Shown here: positions 30,968 to 41,287 of the stretch, piece by piece | How positions within the stretch are numbered: position 1 is the stretch's first letter | Layout: every line of letters begins with the position of its first letter | IMG/VR virus record: IMGVR_UViG_3300026518_000002 | Span: 1-46,988 of that record | Length of the DNA stretch: 46,988 nt | Strand: one strand, 5' to 3' | Source of the DNA: a virus | The notes under the pieces: generated by a model | Database searches by the model: none | What the model was told of the DNA's origin: nothing | What the model saw: only the letters and a program-made list of their open reading frames with translations | Made by a program: the position numbers and the translations under genes

Positions 30968-32134
30968 CTAGTTAGTACCAGTTCCGTTAGAACCAGAAGG
31001 GTTAGACTGACCAGCAGACATATCAGATAGTGCAGTGATAGTATCAGAACCATCAATGACTGTGTTGTTCTCGTAATCACGTTTAACATCATTAAGACTT
31101 GTACCTTCGATACGTACCATATAAGTGTTGTTAAGGATCTTAGATCCAGCCATACACTTCCAACCGATAGTACCACGTTGGTTAAGTGGATCAGCAGCAC
31201 CAGCAGAACCTAATGGTTTGATGATTGTTTGAATTCCACCTTTACCTTGTACAGATACAGTTGCATAAGCATCTTTACCAAATACGATGTCAAGGTAAAC
31301 GTCTTTAGCAAGTGTATCGTCAAGAGCACCTTCATCAGTCTCTTCGAAACGGATGTCTCCCATACGGCCTACTTCATACTCGCCTGCAGCTGCCTGGTTA
31401 GGATACTGTTCGATTGAAAGGAAGTTAGGGTAGAAAAGTGTACCATCAGCATTACGTGCATAACGTAAGTCATCAGTACGGTTTGGGTCGATAAGGCATG
31501 GATAAGCTGAACGTGCACCAGCAGTACTAATATTCTTACCAGCTCCTAGCATAGCTACCGACTTCTTAGCTTTAGCTTTACGTAAACGTAGTGCGGCTTT
31601 AGCATAGTCAGCTTCAGTTGGTAGACCGGCATTAGGTGTAACTGTAGCAGCAGTAACGATAGCAGCTCTATCAGCAGCTCCGTTTGCGAATACAACGTTT
31701 GTACCACCAACGATACCATCACGGTAGATAACATCTAAAGTAGTAGCAGCTTGAACATCTTGAAGATCTAAGAACTCTGTCTTGATGTTCATAACATCAA
31801 ATAAGTCTAGTTGATCTGTGTACTCCATATAGTCACCGAACTGCTCAACTCTCATCTGTACTTTTTCACGAACAGCAGTTGATCCGCCTGGTGTGATACC
31901 TTCAGTAATTGGTGTAGTAGCTTTCGCTAAGTTCTTCCAACGGTATACGAATGTTTGTCTAGCACCTGTTCCAGATGGTACGAAACGCTTCTGTGCATAC
32001 TTATCCCACTGTGTATTATTTGGTACAGTAGTAAGTCTGATTTTGTCATAAACTTCAATTAGTTGTGGAGTTAATTGAGTTCCGCCTGTAATTCCTGATT
32101 GGTGCGTCATTGCCGCAGTAGCTGTAAAGCCCAT
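30968..32134 (-). CDS. Major capsid protein (N4-gp56 family)
   Basis: This 388-residue protein forms the icosahedral shell. The pattern AAMTHQSGITGGTQLTPQ at the start, YDKIRLTTVPNNTQWDKYA, TEGITPGG and VEQFGDYMEYTDQLDLFD (about 94-111) is characteristic of the N4-gp56-type HK97-fold capsid proteins. It lies directly downstream of the scaffolding gene and is followed by GC-rich hairpins, fitting high expression. The tail (GSNGTGTN) is flexible. Confidence 0.9.
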   Translation of the reverse strand: MGFTATAAMTHQSGITGGTQLTPQLIEVYDKIRLTTVPNNTQWDKYAQKRFVPSGTGARQTFVYRWKNLAKATTPITEGITPGGSTAVREKVQMRVEQFGDYMEYTDQLDLFDVMNIKTEFLDLQDVQAATTLDVIYRDGIVGGTNVVFANGAADRAAIVTAATVTPNAGLPTEADYAKAALRLRKAKAKKSVAMLGAGKNISTAGARSAYPCLIDPNRTDDLRYARNADGTLFYPNFLSIEQYPNQAAAGEYEVGRMGDIRFEETDEGALDDTLAKDVYLDIVFGKDAYATVSVQGKGGIQTIIKPLGSAGAADPLNQRGTIGWKCMAGSKILNNTYMVRIEGTSLNDVKRDYENNTVIDGSDTITALSDMSAGQSNPSGSNGTGTN

Positions 32135-32143
32135 AATATTTCC

Positions 32144-33139
32144 TTATTGAGGTCGTTCAAGACCACTGATGATGTCGTTAAAGTTTTCCAAAAACTCATC
32201 ATTACTCATGTCACTAATAGCTCCATAAGTTTTAGAAGGAGCAGAGCTTCTACCTCTCGGTGATGCAGCTCTTACCCTTTCCCCTCTTGTTATTGTACGT
32301 CTAGGCTCTGTAGCAGGTGTTTTAGTTCCTATTAACATTTCCTTTGCTTGGATATAAGCAGAGTTAAACTCAGCCCCATTAACACGAACATCATAATATG
32401 CCCGTTCCATAGCATCATTAAAGATACCTGATTGGATATCAGCTTGCACAGCTCTAAGTGCATTAGCATCGCTAGTTACTTGTTGCTGAACTGAGTCGGG
32501 CATTTTAGGAAGCCATGTCTGGAATTGCTTCGTGTGTTCTTCATTACTTAATATCTCACTAGCTATAGCATCAACCATAGGATCTGGTTCTTGTGCTATA
32601 TTGATAGGCTCAGGCACATAGCTATGTTCTTCAGTTATATCGTAAACGTTTATACCAGCGTTCTTAGCTAATGCACTGTAAGCATCTTTGTTACCACTCT
32701 TAATATCATTGAGCATCTGCACATCTTCCATAGATATGTTATGTTCTTCTGCATATTTAATAAATGATCTATGCTTAGCCAACTCAGTTGTTTTTCCACC
32801 GTAGTTTAATCCCATCTGAGCTAGCTGTCTTAGCTTTGCTTCATCAGTAATAGTGAGTTCTATATCACCATCTTTGATTGCAAATCCTTTACCTATACTA
32901 AAATCAGATGTAGTATCTTCTTCAGTTTTCGTGTCGATATTTTTCTGCTCTTCATTACTATCTTCAGCCGGTTCTACTTCTTCACGTAGACCATCTGCAA
33001 TAGCAGCAAAATCTTCATCAGTCTCTGCTGAGTCTAAAGCTTCATCAAAAGTTTCAACGCTTTCCGATCCAGTTTCAGCTACTTCGTCTTCGACAAGTGG
33101 TAGCTCTACTTCTGAGTCTTCTGTGTGGTCAATGCTCAT
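32144..33139 (-). CDS. Capsid scaffolding protein (331 aa)
   Basis: Placed between portal and capsid, as scaffolds usually are. The first 95 residues are very acidic (EVELPLVEDEVAETGSESVE) and disordered; the centre is helical (LRQLAQMGLNYGGKTTELAKHR) and the C-terminus is arginine-rich (TRGERVRAASPRGRSS), the part that normally contacts the capsid. Scaffolds guide procapsid assembly and are then released or cleaved. The assignment rests on position and this charge pattern. Confidence 0.75.
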   Translation of the reverse strand: MSIDHTEDSEVELPLVEDEVAETGSESVETFDEALDSAETDEDFAAIADGLREEVEPAEDSNEEQKNIDTKTEEDTTSDFSIGKGFAIKDGDIELTITDEAKLRQLAQMGLNYGGKTTELAKHRSFIKYAEEHNISMEDVQMLNDIKSGNKDAYSALAKNAGINVYDITEEHSYVPEPINIAQEPDPMVDAIASEILSNEEHTKQFQTWLPKMPDSVQQQVTSDANALRAVQADIQSGIFNDAMERAYYDVRVNGAEFNSAYIQAKEMLIGTKTPATEPRRTITRGERVRAASPRGRSSAPSKTYGAISDMSNDEFLENFNDIISGLERPQ

Positions 33140-33432
33140 TATTTATCCTTTAAAGATTTAAGGTAAGTATCATATTCCATTTCAACATGATCTTTCATAG
33201 TTCTCATACCATCTATGTAATTACGTAGACCTGATATAAAGTTCATCTGGTTGATTATAGCATCCTTACGTTCAGCTTTAATACCATTAAAATTAAAGAC
33301 TAAAGTCTTACCTAAGTCTTCTCCTATATCCATTATATCAGATTCGAATACTTTGAAATTGTCGCTATCAAATAGTGTAACCATGTCGTTATACTTTTTA
33401 ACAGCAGCTTCTAGTTCTTCTACTTCGTTCAT
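33139..33432 (-). CDS. Small helical protein between portal and scaffold (97 aa)
   Basis: One-base overlap with the scaffold start. Helical, with many Asp, Glu, Lys and Met residues (NEVEELEAAVKKYNDMVTLFD). No recognised family. Its place between portal and scaffold suggests a role in portal-scaffold contact or head assembly. Confidence 0.62.
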   Translation of the reverse strand: MNEVEELEAAVKKYNDMVTLFDSDNFKVFESDIMDIGEDLGKTLVFNFNGIKAERKDAIINQMNFISGLRNYIDGMRTMKDHVEMEYDTYLKSLKDK

Positions 33433-35556
33433 TTACTTTCCTTGTTTATCAGTTGGTTTGGGTGTTGCAGCAGCCATAGCTTTTTTATTAGCTATATCAG
33501 CTTTTGTCTTTTCCCTAGTAAGCATTATATCATTATCTGTCTTTTTAGTCGTTAAGAGCATATCTAATCCAGCTTTCTCATTAGATATTTGCATGTCTTG
33601 TTCTGCTTTTGTAGCATCAAGTTCTAATGACTGTTGTGCTTCCATCATATTGATCTGCATCTCTTGTTGCTTGCCTTGCATCTCTATCTGTTTAGCAGCC
33701 ATTTCACCTTCCATATCAGCTCCAACTACTTGTGCTTCACTCATAGTCTTTTGCGCATCTGCTTGTAACTTCTGCACTTCAGCTTGTAGTTTAGCTAGCT
33801 CTAATTGCATCTGTTGTTGTTGCATAGGATCTGGTTGAGGAGGTTGCTGATTACGTACCATCTCTGCAATAGCTGGTTCATCGAATAGATCGAAGTACTT
33901 ACCAAGTATCATATTACCTGCTTCAAACTGTGCACCTTCCCCAATGTACTGCATATTCTGTAGCATAAGGTTATACTGACCAATCTTAGTTTGTTTCATG
34001 GCATCAGTGATTAGCTCTAACTTGATATCGAAGTCTTTACCTAGTTTACCTTGTGGTTTTTCCATACCAGTTATTCTCATCCAGTCTTCATCATCAATAA
34101 ACTCAATTGAGTAAGTTAACTGTCTTCGTAATGACTTGCGCAAAAGGTTAGATATATTACGTACTGTATCTAGCATTCTACGTTGACTCATACTTGTGAG
34201 AGTACTAACTCCAGTTGCAGTCTGACTTACAGCTCCAGCATCTAGCCCTTGATTCAAACGAGTAATACCAGTGATACCTTCGTTTTGTGATTCAACCATC
34301 TCGTACATATTAAACATACTTTGTGGCATCTGATTGTATGAACCATCTTGTATAACTTCAGCCGGATTCTGGTTAGTATAAATATGCTTTTCGCCTTGAA
34401 TCATTCTTCTGAAGTTCATTTGATCCATACCACCTTTCATAATAAACTTCTGCCCATTATTAGCTAGTGCAGAGTTATCAATCATACCTCGCATAAAAGC
34501 TGTATGTATCTTCTGCCCATCATCCATAGCATCTGCTAAAGCTTTACCCCATAATGAGAAAGTCTCTTCTATATAGACTGCTCTCTCGAATGGTATCTCT
34601 TTACCAGGCATTGGATTTTCTTCTTCACGAATGATAGTCTCAGTTTGTTTATCCCATACTATGAGTACAGGTTCTTTAATACCATCACCTTTAAGATCAT
34701 AAAATCCCCAGTATTCCATAACAGTTATCTTAGCTCTTGCAGAATCTCCGAGAGTTCGGTAATTAACATTTCTACCAAACTCAATAGCTTCAGTATCTCT
34801 TAGAGTGCCTAGTGAAGTATCTAGTAGAGTTGTTTGGCGTTTAGTTTCTAGTTGGTCTAAATTCTTATACACACCAGCTGATTTAAGATCACTCATATCA
34901 GTATCATATTGGTGTATGATAAACTGCATGTCATCATCGCACTCAGCTGTAGGATCAGTAAAAATATGCTCATTACGGCATAGTCTTAGTACAGGTTCGT
35001 TCTTAGTCTCTTCAACTTGAATCACTTCTATATCAAGCATATCACCATTATCAGAGATAACTTCATATTCATCTTGGATCATTGAAAGTGCTTCACGAGG
35101 TACAGTCATTGGAGTTCTGTATTCCTCATCTTCATACTTCCATTCATTCTTAACCCAGCATGTACCTTCTTTAGCTAAGACATCTGCTAACTTATTCATA
35201 AAGCTTCTACGATCTTGTTGAGTACAGAACTGATAGTTAAGTAACTTCTCGCTAGACATAGATGAAGCCTCACCCATAGCAGTATATGGTAATGCATCTA
35301 TTATCTTAGGACTACCAATAAATGGTTCTGTTAGGTTTGGTTTTAATGCTTCAATAGTTTTATACACATCTCGTACAACTACTTTACTTCTAGCATCTTG
35401 TTCATTACCATACAGTTTACCGTTATATACATCTAACCATTTAGCAATACTTCTATTTATAGGTTCTTTAGCTGACTTAGCATACTTATAGTTGTCAAGC
35501 AACTCTTTCTTCATAGCTGCTTGTCGTTCTGATTTAGAGAGTTTTTCTTCTTCCAT
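33433..35556 (-). CDS. Portal protein (707 aa)
   Basis: This protein forms the dodecameric head vertex through which DNA enters and leaves. The N-terminal region (AKEPINRSIAKWLDVYNGK, then VVVRDVYKTIEALKPNL) and the central part (ITGITRLNQGLDA, TGVSTLTSMSQRRM near 430-460) match long podovirus (P22/N4-like) portals, and the length fits. From about residue 565 there is a long Gln/Met-rich coiled coil, probably the barrel extending into the head. Located upstream of the scaffold and capsid genes. Confidence 0.88.
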   Translation of the reverse strand: MEEEKLSKSERQAAMKKELLDNYKYAKSAKEPINRSIAKWLDVYNGKLYGNEQDARSKVVVRDVYKTIEALKPNLTEPFIGSPKIIDALPYTAMGEASSMSSEKLLNYQFCTQQDRRSFMNKLADVLAKEGTCWVKNEWKYEDEEYRTPMTVPREALSMIQDEYEVISDNGDMLDIEVIQVEETKNEPVLRLCRNEHIFTDPTAECDDDMQFIIHQYDTDMSDLKSAGVYKNLDQLETKRQTTLLDTSLGTLRDTEAIEFGRNVNYRTLGDSARAKITVMEYWGFYDLKGDGIKEPVLIVWDKQTETIIREEENPMPGKEIPFERAVYIEETFSLWGKALADAMDDGQKIHTAFMRGMIDNSALANNGQKFIMKGGMDQMNFRRMIQGEKHIYTNQNPAEVIQDGSYNQMPQSMFNMYEMVESQNEGITGITRLNQGLDAGAVSQTATGVSTLTSMSQRRMLDTVRNISNLLRKSLRRQLTYSIEFIDDEDWMRITGMEKPQGKLGKDFDIKLELITDAMKQTKIGQYNLMLQNMQYIGEGAQFEAGNMILGKYFDLFDEPAIAEMVRNQQPPQPDPMQQQQMQLELAKLQAEVQKLQADAQKTMSEAQVVGADMEGEMAAKQIEMQGKQQEMQINMMEAQQSLELDATKAEQDMQISNEKAGLDMLLTTKKTDNDIMLTREKTKADIANKKAMAAATPKPTDKQGK

Positions 35557-35581
35557 AATTAATCCTTATCTGAAATTATAT

Positions 35582-37516
35582 CTAACTGTTAACACCAGCG
35601 TACCATGAGTTAAAGTTTTTATCACCTAATAATAAACTATCCATAGTAACAGATGTGTTAGTGATAGCATCGTATGAAGCTACTCTATCTAACTCTATTT
35701 GTAGTATTAAACTACCGTCTTTGAATACGCTACTGCTAAGTGAGTCTTCCCACTCTTTCTGCTCTTTAGTAAGTGCAGCTTGTTCTTTATTGAGATCTTC
35801 CATCTCTTTATCAACCATATAGTCATTAATCTTCTTGACTATTTTTATAGCATCACCTATATAATTAACAACTTCCATTACAGTTGGATTACTTGTGAAT
35901 ACTGAGGTAACTGATTCTACAGCTTTATCAATAGCATAGTCTAATACATCACCAATAGTTACTTCACTAACTGCTTGATCTAATAAATCGCCAGTTAGTT
36001 GTTCAGCAGTAGCTCTACCTGCTTGAGCTATACCTTCTCTAATACTATTGTATATGCTAAGAACACCAGTAACAGCTGCGACATATCCAAGCACCTGAGC
36101 AACCGCACCAATTACTTTAACTAATCCATTTGTAGATAACCCTCCAACGGCTGATAACAAGGCTCCACCGACGCTTAAAGATATACTTGTTGCACCAGCG
36201 AAAGTAGCAATCCAACCAAACGTTACAGGAGCACCTGCACCTGCAGTGAATATACCAATAGCAACTGATACTATAATAGTAAGTAAAAATAACACTACTT
36301 CCCACCATTCTTTCTTTTCAACTGTATAGTCTGTATCTAACTGCGATGATAAGAACTTGACAAAGTCTCTTTTCTTTATACCAGCTAAACCATCAACTTT
36401 TATGTATGATGTATAACCCATACTTTGCTCATCTAATACTTTAAGATATATCTGATCTTCTATGTACGGATCAGTTCTACCTTCCGTACCAGTACCAACC
36501 ATAAGCTTATACATAATCTTTTTAAAGTTATTATCTATCATTGAAGTTGTTTGTGCTTCTTTAAATCTATCATTAGCAACAGGATTAAATCCAAGTATAG
36601 ATACATCTTGATGATAGTTTTTATACCATTCTAACATCTCTTTAACTATATTGGAAGTAGGGGCACAGCCTTTAAACGTATAGTTATAAGAATATCTATA
36701 CCTTAATACTTCACCACCACTACCATTAGCAGTTGTTATCTTCTCATCATATAACACTTTATTACCATCTACATCAACTTCAGGATCAAACACACTTTCA
36801 TCACCAAGCAATGCAAATATAGAAAACCTTGATTCACTACCTTCAGCTGCACCTACACTTAGTTTACGATCAGTTTGTCTAAAACCAGTTGTACCTATAA
36901 CTCCATCACCATCATAGTTCTGAAAAGGCATAGAATCTTTAGAATAGTTTATATGCCGTGTATTAACAAGATGGTACCAAGGATTAGCTTCTATTATAGA
37001 TCTGATGTCATTAGTATTTAAAGGGCCAGTTACTATTTGTCCGCCATCTGCATGCCATTCAAGCACATGCTCATTAACATATCTTTGAGTACCACCACCG
37101 TACGATACAGTAGCTTTAAACTCATCGTTGACTTTAAACGATGCATTAATAGCATCAGAGATTTCTTGAGCCGTAGGGGCTCTTAAAGTAGCTGTAGCAA
37201 TACCTTTATTAAATGTGTAAGGTAAATCACCGTTCCACTGATAGCCATCTTTAAACTCGAAGTATATTGTTTCTATTTCTTTATCAACATCTTGGGCAAT
37301 CCATTCTTCCCAATCAGTTCCTATAGACTTTATAAACTTCTTAACAACTGTATCTGAGATAAACCCATTATGATATACAAGCCTTTTAGGCTTATACACT
37401 TCTATACCGTTGATAGTTTCAGTACCCCAGAAATCTTTAAATATATTGTAAGCAGCCATAGCCTGATTGAGTCTAGCCCTAGGTACTAAGGATGCATCAC
37501 GATACAGGAAAGACAT
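35582..37516 (-). CDS. Unknown tail/ejection protein with hydrophobic centre (644 aa)
   Basis: The N-terminal two thirds look like a beta-rich structural protein. At about residues 405-490 lies a long hydrophobic, glycine-rich stretch (VVLFLLTIIVSVAIGIFTAG, later VLGYVAAVTGVLS) that could insert into the host membrane. The C-terminus is a coiled coil (KEMEDLNKEQAALTKEQKEW). Its start codon is next to the end of the 282-residue gene. The layout suggests a DNA-ejection or tail-tip protein. Confidence 0.6.
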   Translation of the reverse strand: MSFLYRDASLVPRARLNQAMAAYNIFKDFWGTETINGIEVYKPKRLVYHNGFISDTVVKKFIKSIGTDWEEWIAQDVDKEIETIYFEFKDGYQWNGDLPYTFNKGIATATLRAPTAQEISDAINASFKVNDEFKATVSYGGGTQRYVNEHVLEWHADGGQIVTGPLNTNDIRSIIEANPWYHLVNTRHINYSKDSMPFQNYDGDGVIGTTGFRQTDRKLSVGAAEGSESRFSIFALLGDESVFDPEVDVDGNKVLYDEKITTANGSGGEVLRYRYSYNYTFKGCAPTSNIVKEMLEWYKNYHQDVSILGFNPVANDRFKEAQTTSMIDNNFKKIMYKLMVGTGTEGRTDPYIEDQIYLKVLDEQSMGYTSYIKVDGLAGIKKRDFVKFLSSQLDTDYTVEKKEWWEVVLFLLTIIVSVAIGIFTAGAGAPVTFGWIATFAGATSISLSVGGALLSAVGGLSTNGLVKVIGAVAQVLGYVAAVTGVLSIYNSIREGIAQAGRATAEQLTGDLLDQAVSEVTIGDVLDYAIDKAVESVTSVFTSNPTVMEVVNYIGDAIKIVKKINDYMVDKEMEDLNKEQAALTKEQKEWEDSLSSSVFKDGSLILQIELDRVASYDAITNTSVTMDSLLLGDKNFNSWYAGVNS

Positions 37517-38364
37517 TACGGGGTATCTGTCGATGTATGTGAGGTATTGAGGAAATCAATTGATTCTCTCCATCTAGCAACGTCTTGCTCGTTAGTAGCA
37601 CTAAGTTGTTCTGATGACAGCAACTGTCCGATCATAGTAGCGGCAGAGTTAGCAGCATGATTTCTCTTACTATCTTCATAAGCTATACGTTGTCGTTCTG
37701 CATTGATAGTCTGTTGATTAGTATAACCACCAGTAATTGGATCTATCGGTCCACTTAAACCTTTAGTCATATTATCAGCTGTATCTATCCCAACCCGTAC
37801 AACACCACTCTTACGATATGAATCTGAGTAGATCTGGTATGTAGCACCTTCAACTTGTTTAGTCTGGTGATATTTAAGGCCTTCGTCTTGTATATCTGTA
37901 GGTGTACAACCATCTGCTTCGTAACCTGTAGGTTTACCATTCTCTCTATAAGTACCAGATATAGTAGCTGTGATATTAGCACATACTAACTGAGTTTGTT
38001 TTTGCACAAGGCATATCTCTTCTTCAGCTTTAAGTGAGTTAGTCATAGCTAATGTTGTATCAGCTTTTAACTTAGCTAGTGCATATACACCATCTCTTTC
38101 TTCCTTAGCCCATAGAACAGCTGTCTGCATAGCAGTAGCACTTAACTGCATAGTTATAGACGCTATATGTTCTGAGATAAGCTTAGCCTTCTCTATCTCT
38201 GTAAGTTGTAGTTCTTCGAACACTACTTTGAAAGTATCTTTAGCCCTTACATATAAACTATCTTCGCTAACGGTATCTCTCATTAGCTGTATATATTTAT
38301 CACTTATTGATAACTCACCTTTCTCACTTTGGAATGGTGGTATTGATGTATTACATGAACTCAT
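37516..38364 (-). CDS. Unknown helical virion protein (282 aa)
   Basis: Helical and polar, with repeated Ala, Gln and Thr. A cysteine-containing section lies near the middle (IQDEGLKYHQTKQVEGATYQ), and the C-terminal region (QRIAYEDSKRNHAANSAATM, then LLSSEQLSATNEQDVARW) looks like a bundle that assembles in the tail. No family recognised. Overlaps the start of the next gene by one base. Confidence 0.6.
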   Translation of the reverse strand: MSSCNTSIPPFQSEKGELSISDKYIQLMRDTVSEDSLYVRAKDTFKVVFEELQLTEIEKAKLISEHIASITMQLSATAMQTAVLWAKEERDGVYALAKLKADTTLAMTNSLKAEEEICLVQKQTQLVCANITATISGTYRENGKPTGYEADGCTPTDIQDEGLKYHQTKQVEGATYQIYSDSYRKSGVVRVGIDTADNMTKGLSGPIDPITGGYTNQQTINAERQRIAYEDSKRNHAANSAATMIGQLLSSEQLSATNEQDVARWRESIDFLNTSHTSTDTP

Positions 38365-38380
38365 ATTATTTCCTTTTAAT

Positions 38381-41287
38381 TTATATGTTTCTAATCTCTG
38401 CCAATGCTAATGACGATTCGATAATTGAATTAACAGTGCCCATACCCATAAACAATGGATCACTCCCGGTGCCAGAGATTACACTGTTTTCTCTAAATAC
38501 TCCTATAGACACAAAAGACTGTGAATAAAATGTTGTAAAGGAGTAACAAAACTTAAATCCATTTGCAGTAAAATAATAGATATTGTAAGGGTCACCGCCA
38601 AAAGAACTTTTAGATAATGAAATACTACCAAACTTCACATTGAAAGTATGAGAACTTGCTGATCCAGATGCAAAACTAGTTAAATGTATATAGCCATCGG
38701 CCGACTTATAAACACCACCACCAGAGTCGTAAGTGAAAGGGTCACCACCAGATATCGAAATTCTAGTATTGTTTGATACAGCTCTATTAATCGAACTACT
38801 TGTACTGGCATACGCATGCAAAGGGCCTACCCTTGTACTAGCGTATGTAGCTGTATTTTTACCAGCATCGTTAAGAAGTTTAAGATCCCTAAAAAGCACA
38901 GTAGATGCTTCAATAGTTGTACCTTGTATATGCCCACCTCTAATATAAGCACCATATATAGTTGGGTCAGTACTAGTACCAGCAGCATTAGTTTTAAGTC
39001 TGAATCCGTCTCCACCTATCGTCGAGAAATCACCACTGCTTAAACTACCATTTACCCATATACTATCACCCATGAATCTATCTGCATTGATAGTACCAGT
39101 AGTTATATGTCTACCATCTATGGTAGTTGTATTAGTTGTACCATTAATAGTGCCAATTACTAAGTCTTTACTTGCTGGAATAGGAACCCAAACTTTAGCA
39201 GAACTATATCTATGTATTATGTTATCTTCACTACTAATCCATATATCTCCTACACCTAAAGCTTTTACACCGTTAGAATCTTCTGGAGCATCTACATCTG
39301 CAGGCGGAGTATTTATACTCTTATAATAAGTATTTACTTTACCATCTGCAGATATACCACTCTTAAGAGCTAACTGGTAAGCTTCATCAGCTTTGCTATT
39401 AGCTATTGCAAAGAAACCATAACCTTGAGCATCAGTATCTTCATTAGGAGTTTCTACTTTAGCAAATCTGTAATCTGTAATATACTCTTTTACTGTACCT
39501 CCATTTCCATCATCTACTTCCCTATAGTGAACTACTGTATCACCAGAATGCTGAGGTCTGAGGTCACTTGATGCTATCCAATCACTATACGGTTTCTTAG
39601 TAGGATCAGGCTTAGAAGTCGTGCTGTCTATGGTTGGGCTATTAAGTGAAAAGAATGTCTCCACAACACCATCTACCTGACTCTCTAAATTAGTTATCTG
39701 TACTTGTTGAGTGTCGACTCTACCATTGACAAGATCTACATCTTGACCTACTCTATATATATCAGCTTCATTACTATTACCTAACGTTAGTGCATCATTA
39801 GCAATAGCATTAGTCGTAGCAATTTGGTTATTAGCTTCTACAATATCAATAGCATTAGCTGAAGCGTAGTATTGAGCTTGCTGAGCTAGCTGATCGTCTG
39901 TCCAGCCTGCGTCATTGTTTAGCTCAGAAGTATTTACACTTCCAAATGTAACAGCTCCAGTAAACTTTATCTTACTTGTAGTTGTATCAATTTCGAAAGG
40001 TACAGCTCCACTAGAAGCACCATTAGATATCTGGAATTTATCTGCAAAGATTCTAAATGCACTACCAGGATCATTAGGATCGTTTGTAGCAGTAGCTCTA
40101 AATCCAGATATGTTTCCATCAGCATTTACAACAAGAGAACTCTTAGCCGTAGCAACACCATCTACATCTACAGTAGCTTCATCAAGTCTTCTAACACTTG
40201 CAGAGATACTCTTGTCTTGAACTTCTGTCCATTTTAATGGAGAACCTTGATATCTATACATCTTATTATTATCATCTGAATCTAGCCATAGGTCACCTTC
40301 CCCCATTGTAGGATCAGTAACCTGGTCTGGTGGAAAGGCTTGGTAATAAGTGTTGATTTTACCATCAGCTGTAGCTTGAGCGTTAGCTGCATCTTGTAAT
40401 GCTTTGTTAGCAGTATCGTCAGTCCTTAGCAACCACTTATATGAGTTATTAGCTGAATCATTTACAAATGTCCATGAACCGATAAGATCTTCATTACCAG
40501 TTACAGGATTAGTCTCAGTCTTTACAAATGTGTCACCTGTATGTATATCAACAGTTCCAGCGGCTAACCATAGTGAGTAAGGTTCAGCTGCTGGTATTAT
40601 GTCGCCATTGCTATCTACTACATCTTGATGACCAAACCAAGTTTCAACTTTACCATCTACTTGTTTTTCTAGAACATCTATATCACCAACTATAAGTGCA
40701 AGTTGTTTTTGTTGACTTTCTAAACTAGCTGTTAATGTTGAAGCGCTCTTAGCAGCGGAGTAAGCTACATTAGATACAGTAGATACTTTGCTATCAAACC
40801 AAGCACCACCTGCACCATTCTGCCAAGCACCAATAGTAGCACTAGAGATTGCGGATGCTTCATCTCCAGTTACTTTAACTATATCAAGATGCTGTATGCC
40901 TGCAGTGTTCTGGTCATTGGATACTTTAATTACATTAAGATCATATGCTAATCTATTATCTGCATCTTTGAGATAACCTATCTCTTTAGTAATACCATCT
41001 TCAAAGTTAACAAATCTATTATCAAGATCTTGTACATCACCAGCTAATGGGCCATTGTTTATTAAGCCATTGATTTGATCTTCAAACCAAGGTTCTAGTG
41101 AAGAGGCCTTTTTGATAGTATATACATCATCTCCGACAAGAGTATAGTTTCTAGGGTGTACAGTAACTTCTCCTAATATAGAAGGTAAGTTAACTGTTAG
41201 AGTATTCTGTTTTATTGAGATAGTATCATTCGGCAATACTTCAACAGTATCAACAGATGTATCTACTTCTATGGAGCAGTCTGACAT
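38381..41287 (-). CDS. J-like host-specificity/tail fibre protein with duplicated modules (968 aa)
   Basis: The N-terminus begins MSDCSIEVDTSVDTVEVLPN. Around residues 406-430, GSAFRIFADKFQIS and VPFEIDTTTSKIKFTG match the DUF1983 region of phage host-specificity protein J. Two kinds of module occur twice: VDGKVETWF or VDGVVETFF followed by a PYS-x-W and GDT segment, and ADGKINTYY or ADGKVNTYY followed by GDLWLDS/GDIWISS. These duplications probably build a long fibre shaft. Probably the central receptor-binding fibre. Confidence 0.72.
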   Translation of the reverse strand: MSDCSIEVDTSVDTVEVLPNDTISIKQNTLTVNLPSILGEVTVHPRNYTLVGDDVYTIKKASSLEPWFEDQINGLINNGPLAGDVQDLDNRFVNFEDGITKEIGYLKDADNRLAYDLNVIKVSNDQNTAGIQHLDIVKVTGDEASAISSATIGAWQNGAGGAWFDSKVSTVSNVAYSAAKSASTLTASLESQQKQLALIVGDIDVLEKQVDGKVETWFGHQDVVDSNGDIIPAAEPYSLWLAAGTVDIHTGDTFVKTETNPVTGNEDLIGSWTFVNDSANNSYKWLLRTDDTANKALQDAANAQATADGKINTYYQAFPPDQVTDPTMGEGDLWLDSDDNNKMYRYQGSPLKWTEVQDKSISASVRRLDEATVDVDGVATAKSSLVVNADGNISGFRATATNDPNDPGSAFRIFADKFQISNGASSGAVPFEIDTTTSKIKFTGAVTFGSVNTSELNNDAGWTDDQLAQQAQYYASANAIDIVEANNQIATTNAIANDALTLGNSNEADIYRVGQDVDLVNGRVDTQQVQITNLESQVDGVVETFFSLNSPTIDSTTSKPDPTKKPYSDWIASSDLRPQHSGDTVVHYREVDDGNGGTVKEYITDYRFAKVETPNEDTDAQGYGFFAIANSKADEAYQLALKSGISADGKVNTYYKSINTPPADVDAPEDSNGVKALGVGDIWISSEDNIIHRYSSAKVWVPIPASKDLVIGTINGTTNTTTIDGRHITTGTINADRFMGDSIWVNGSLSSGDFSTIGGDGFRLKTNAAGTSTDPTIYGAYIRGGHIQGTTIEASTVLFRDLKLLNDAGKNTATYASTRVGPLHAYASTSSSINRAVSNNTRISISGGDPFTYDSGGGVYKSADGYIHLTSFASGSASSHTFNVKFGSISLSKSSFGGDPYNIYYFTANGFKFCYSFTTFYSQSFVSIGVFRENSVISGTGSDPLFMGMGTVNSIIESSLALAEIRNI

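Noticed and set aside
30904-31200. Minus-strand 98-codon frame within the capsid gene
   Set aside because: It overlaps the major capsid protein in another frame; leucine- and threonine-rich, no signal of its own.
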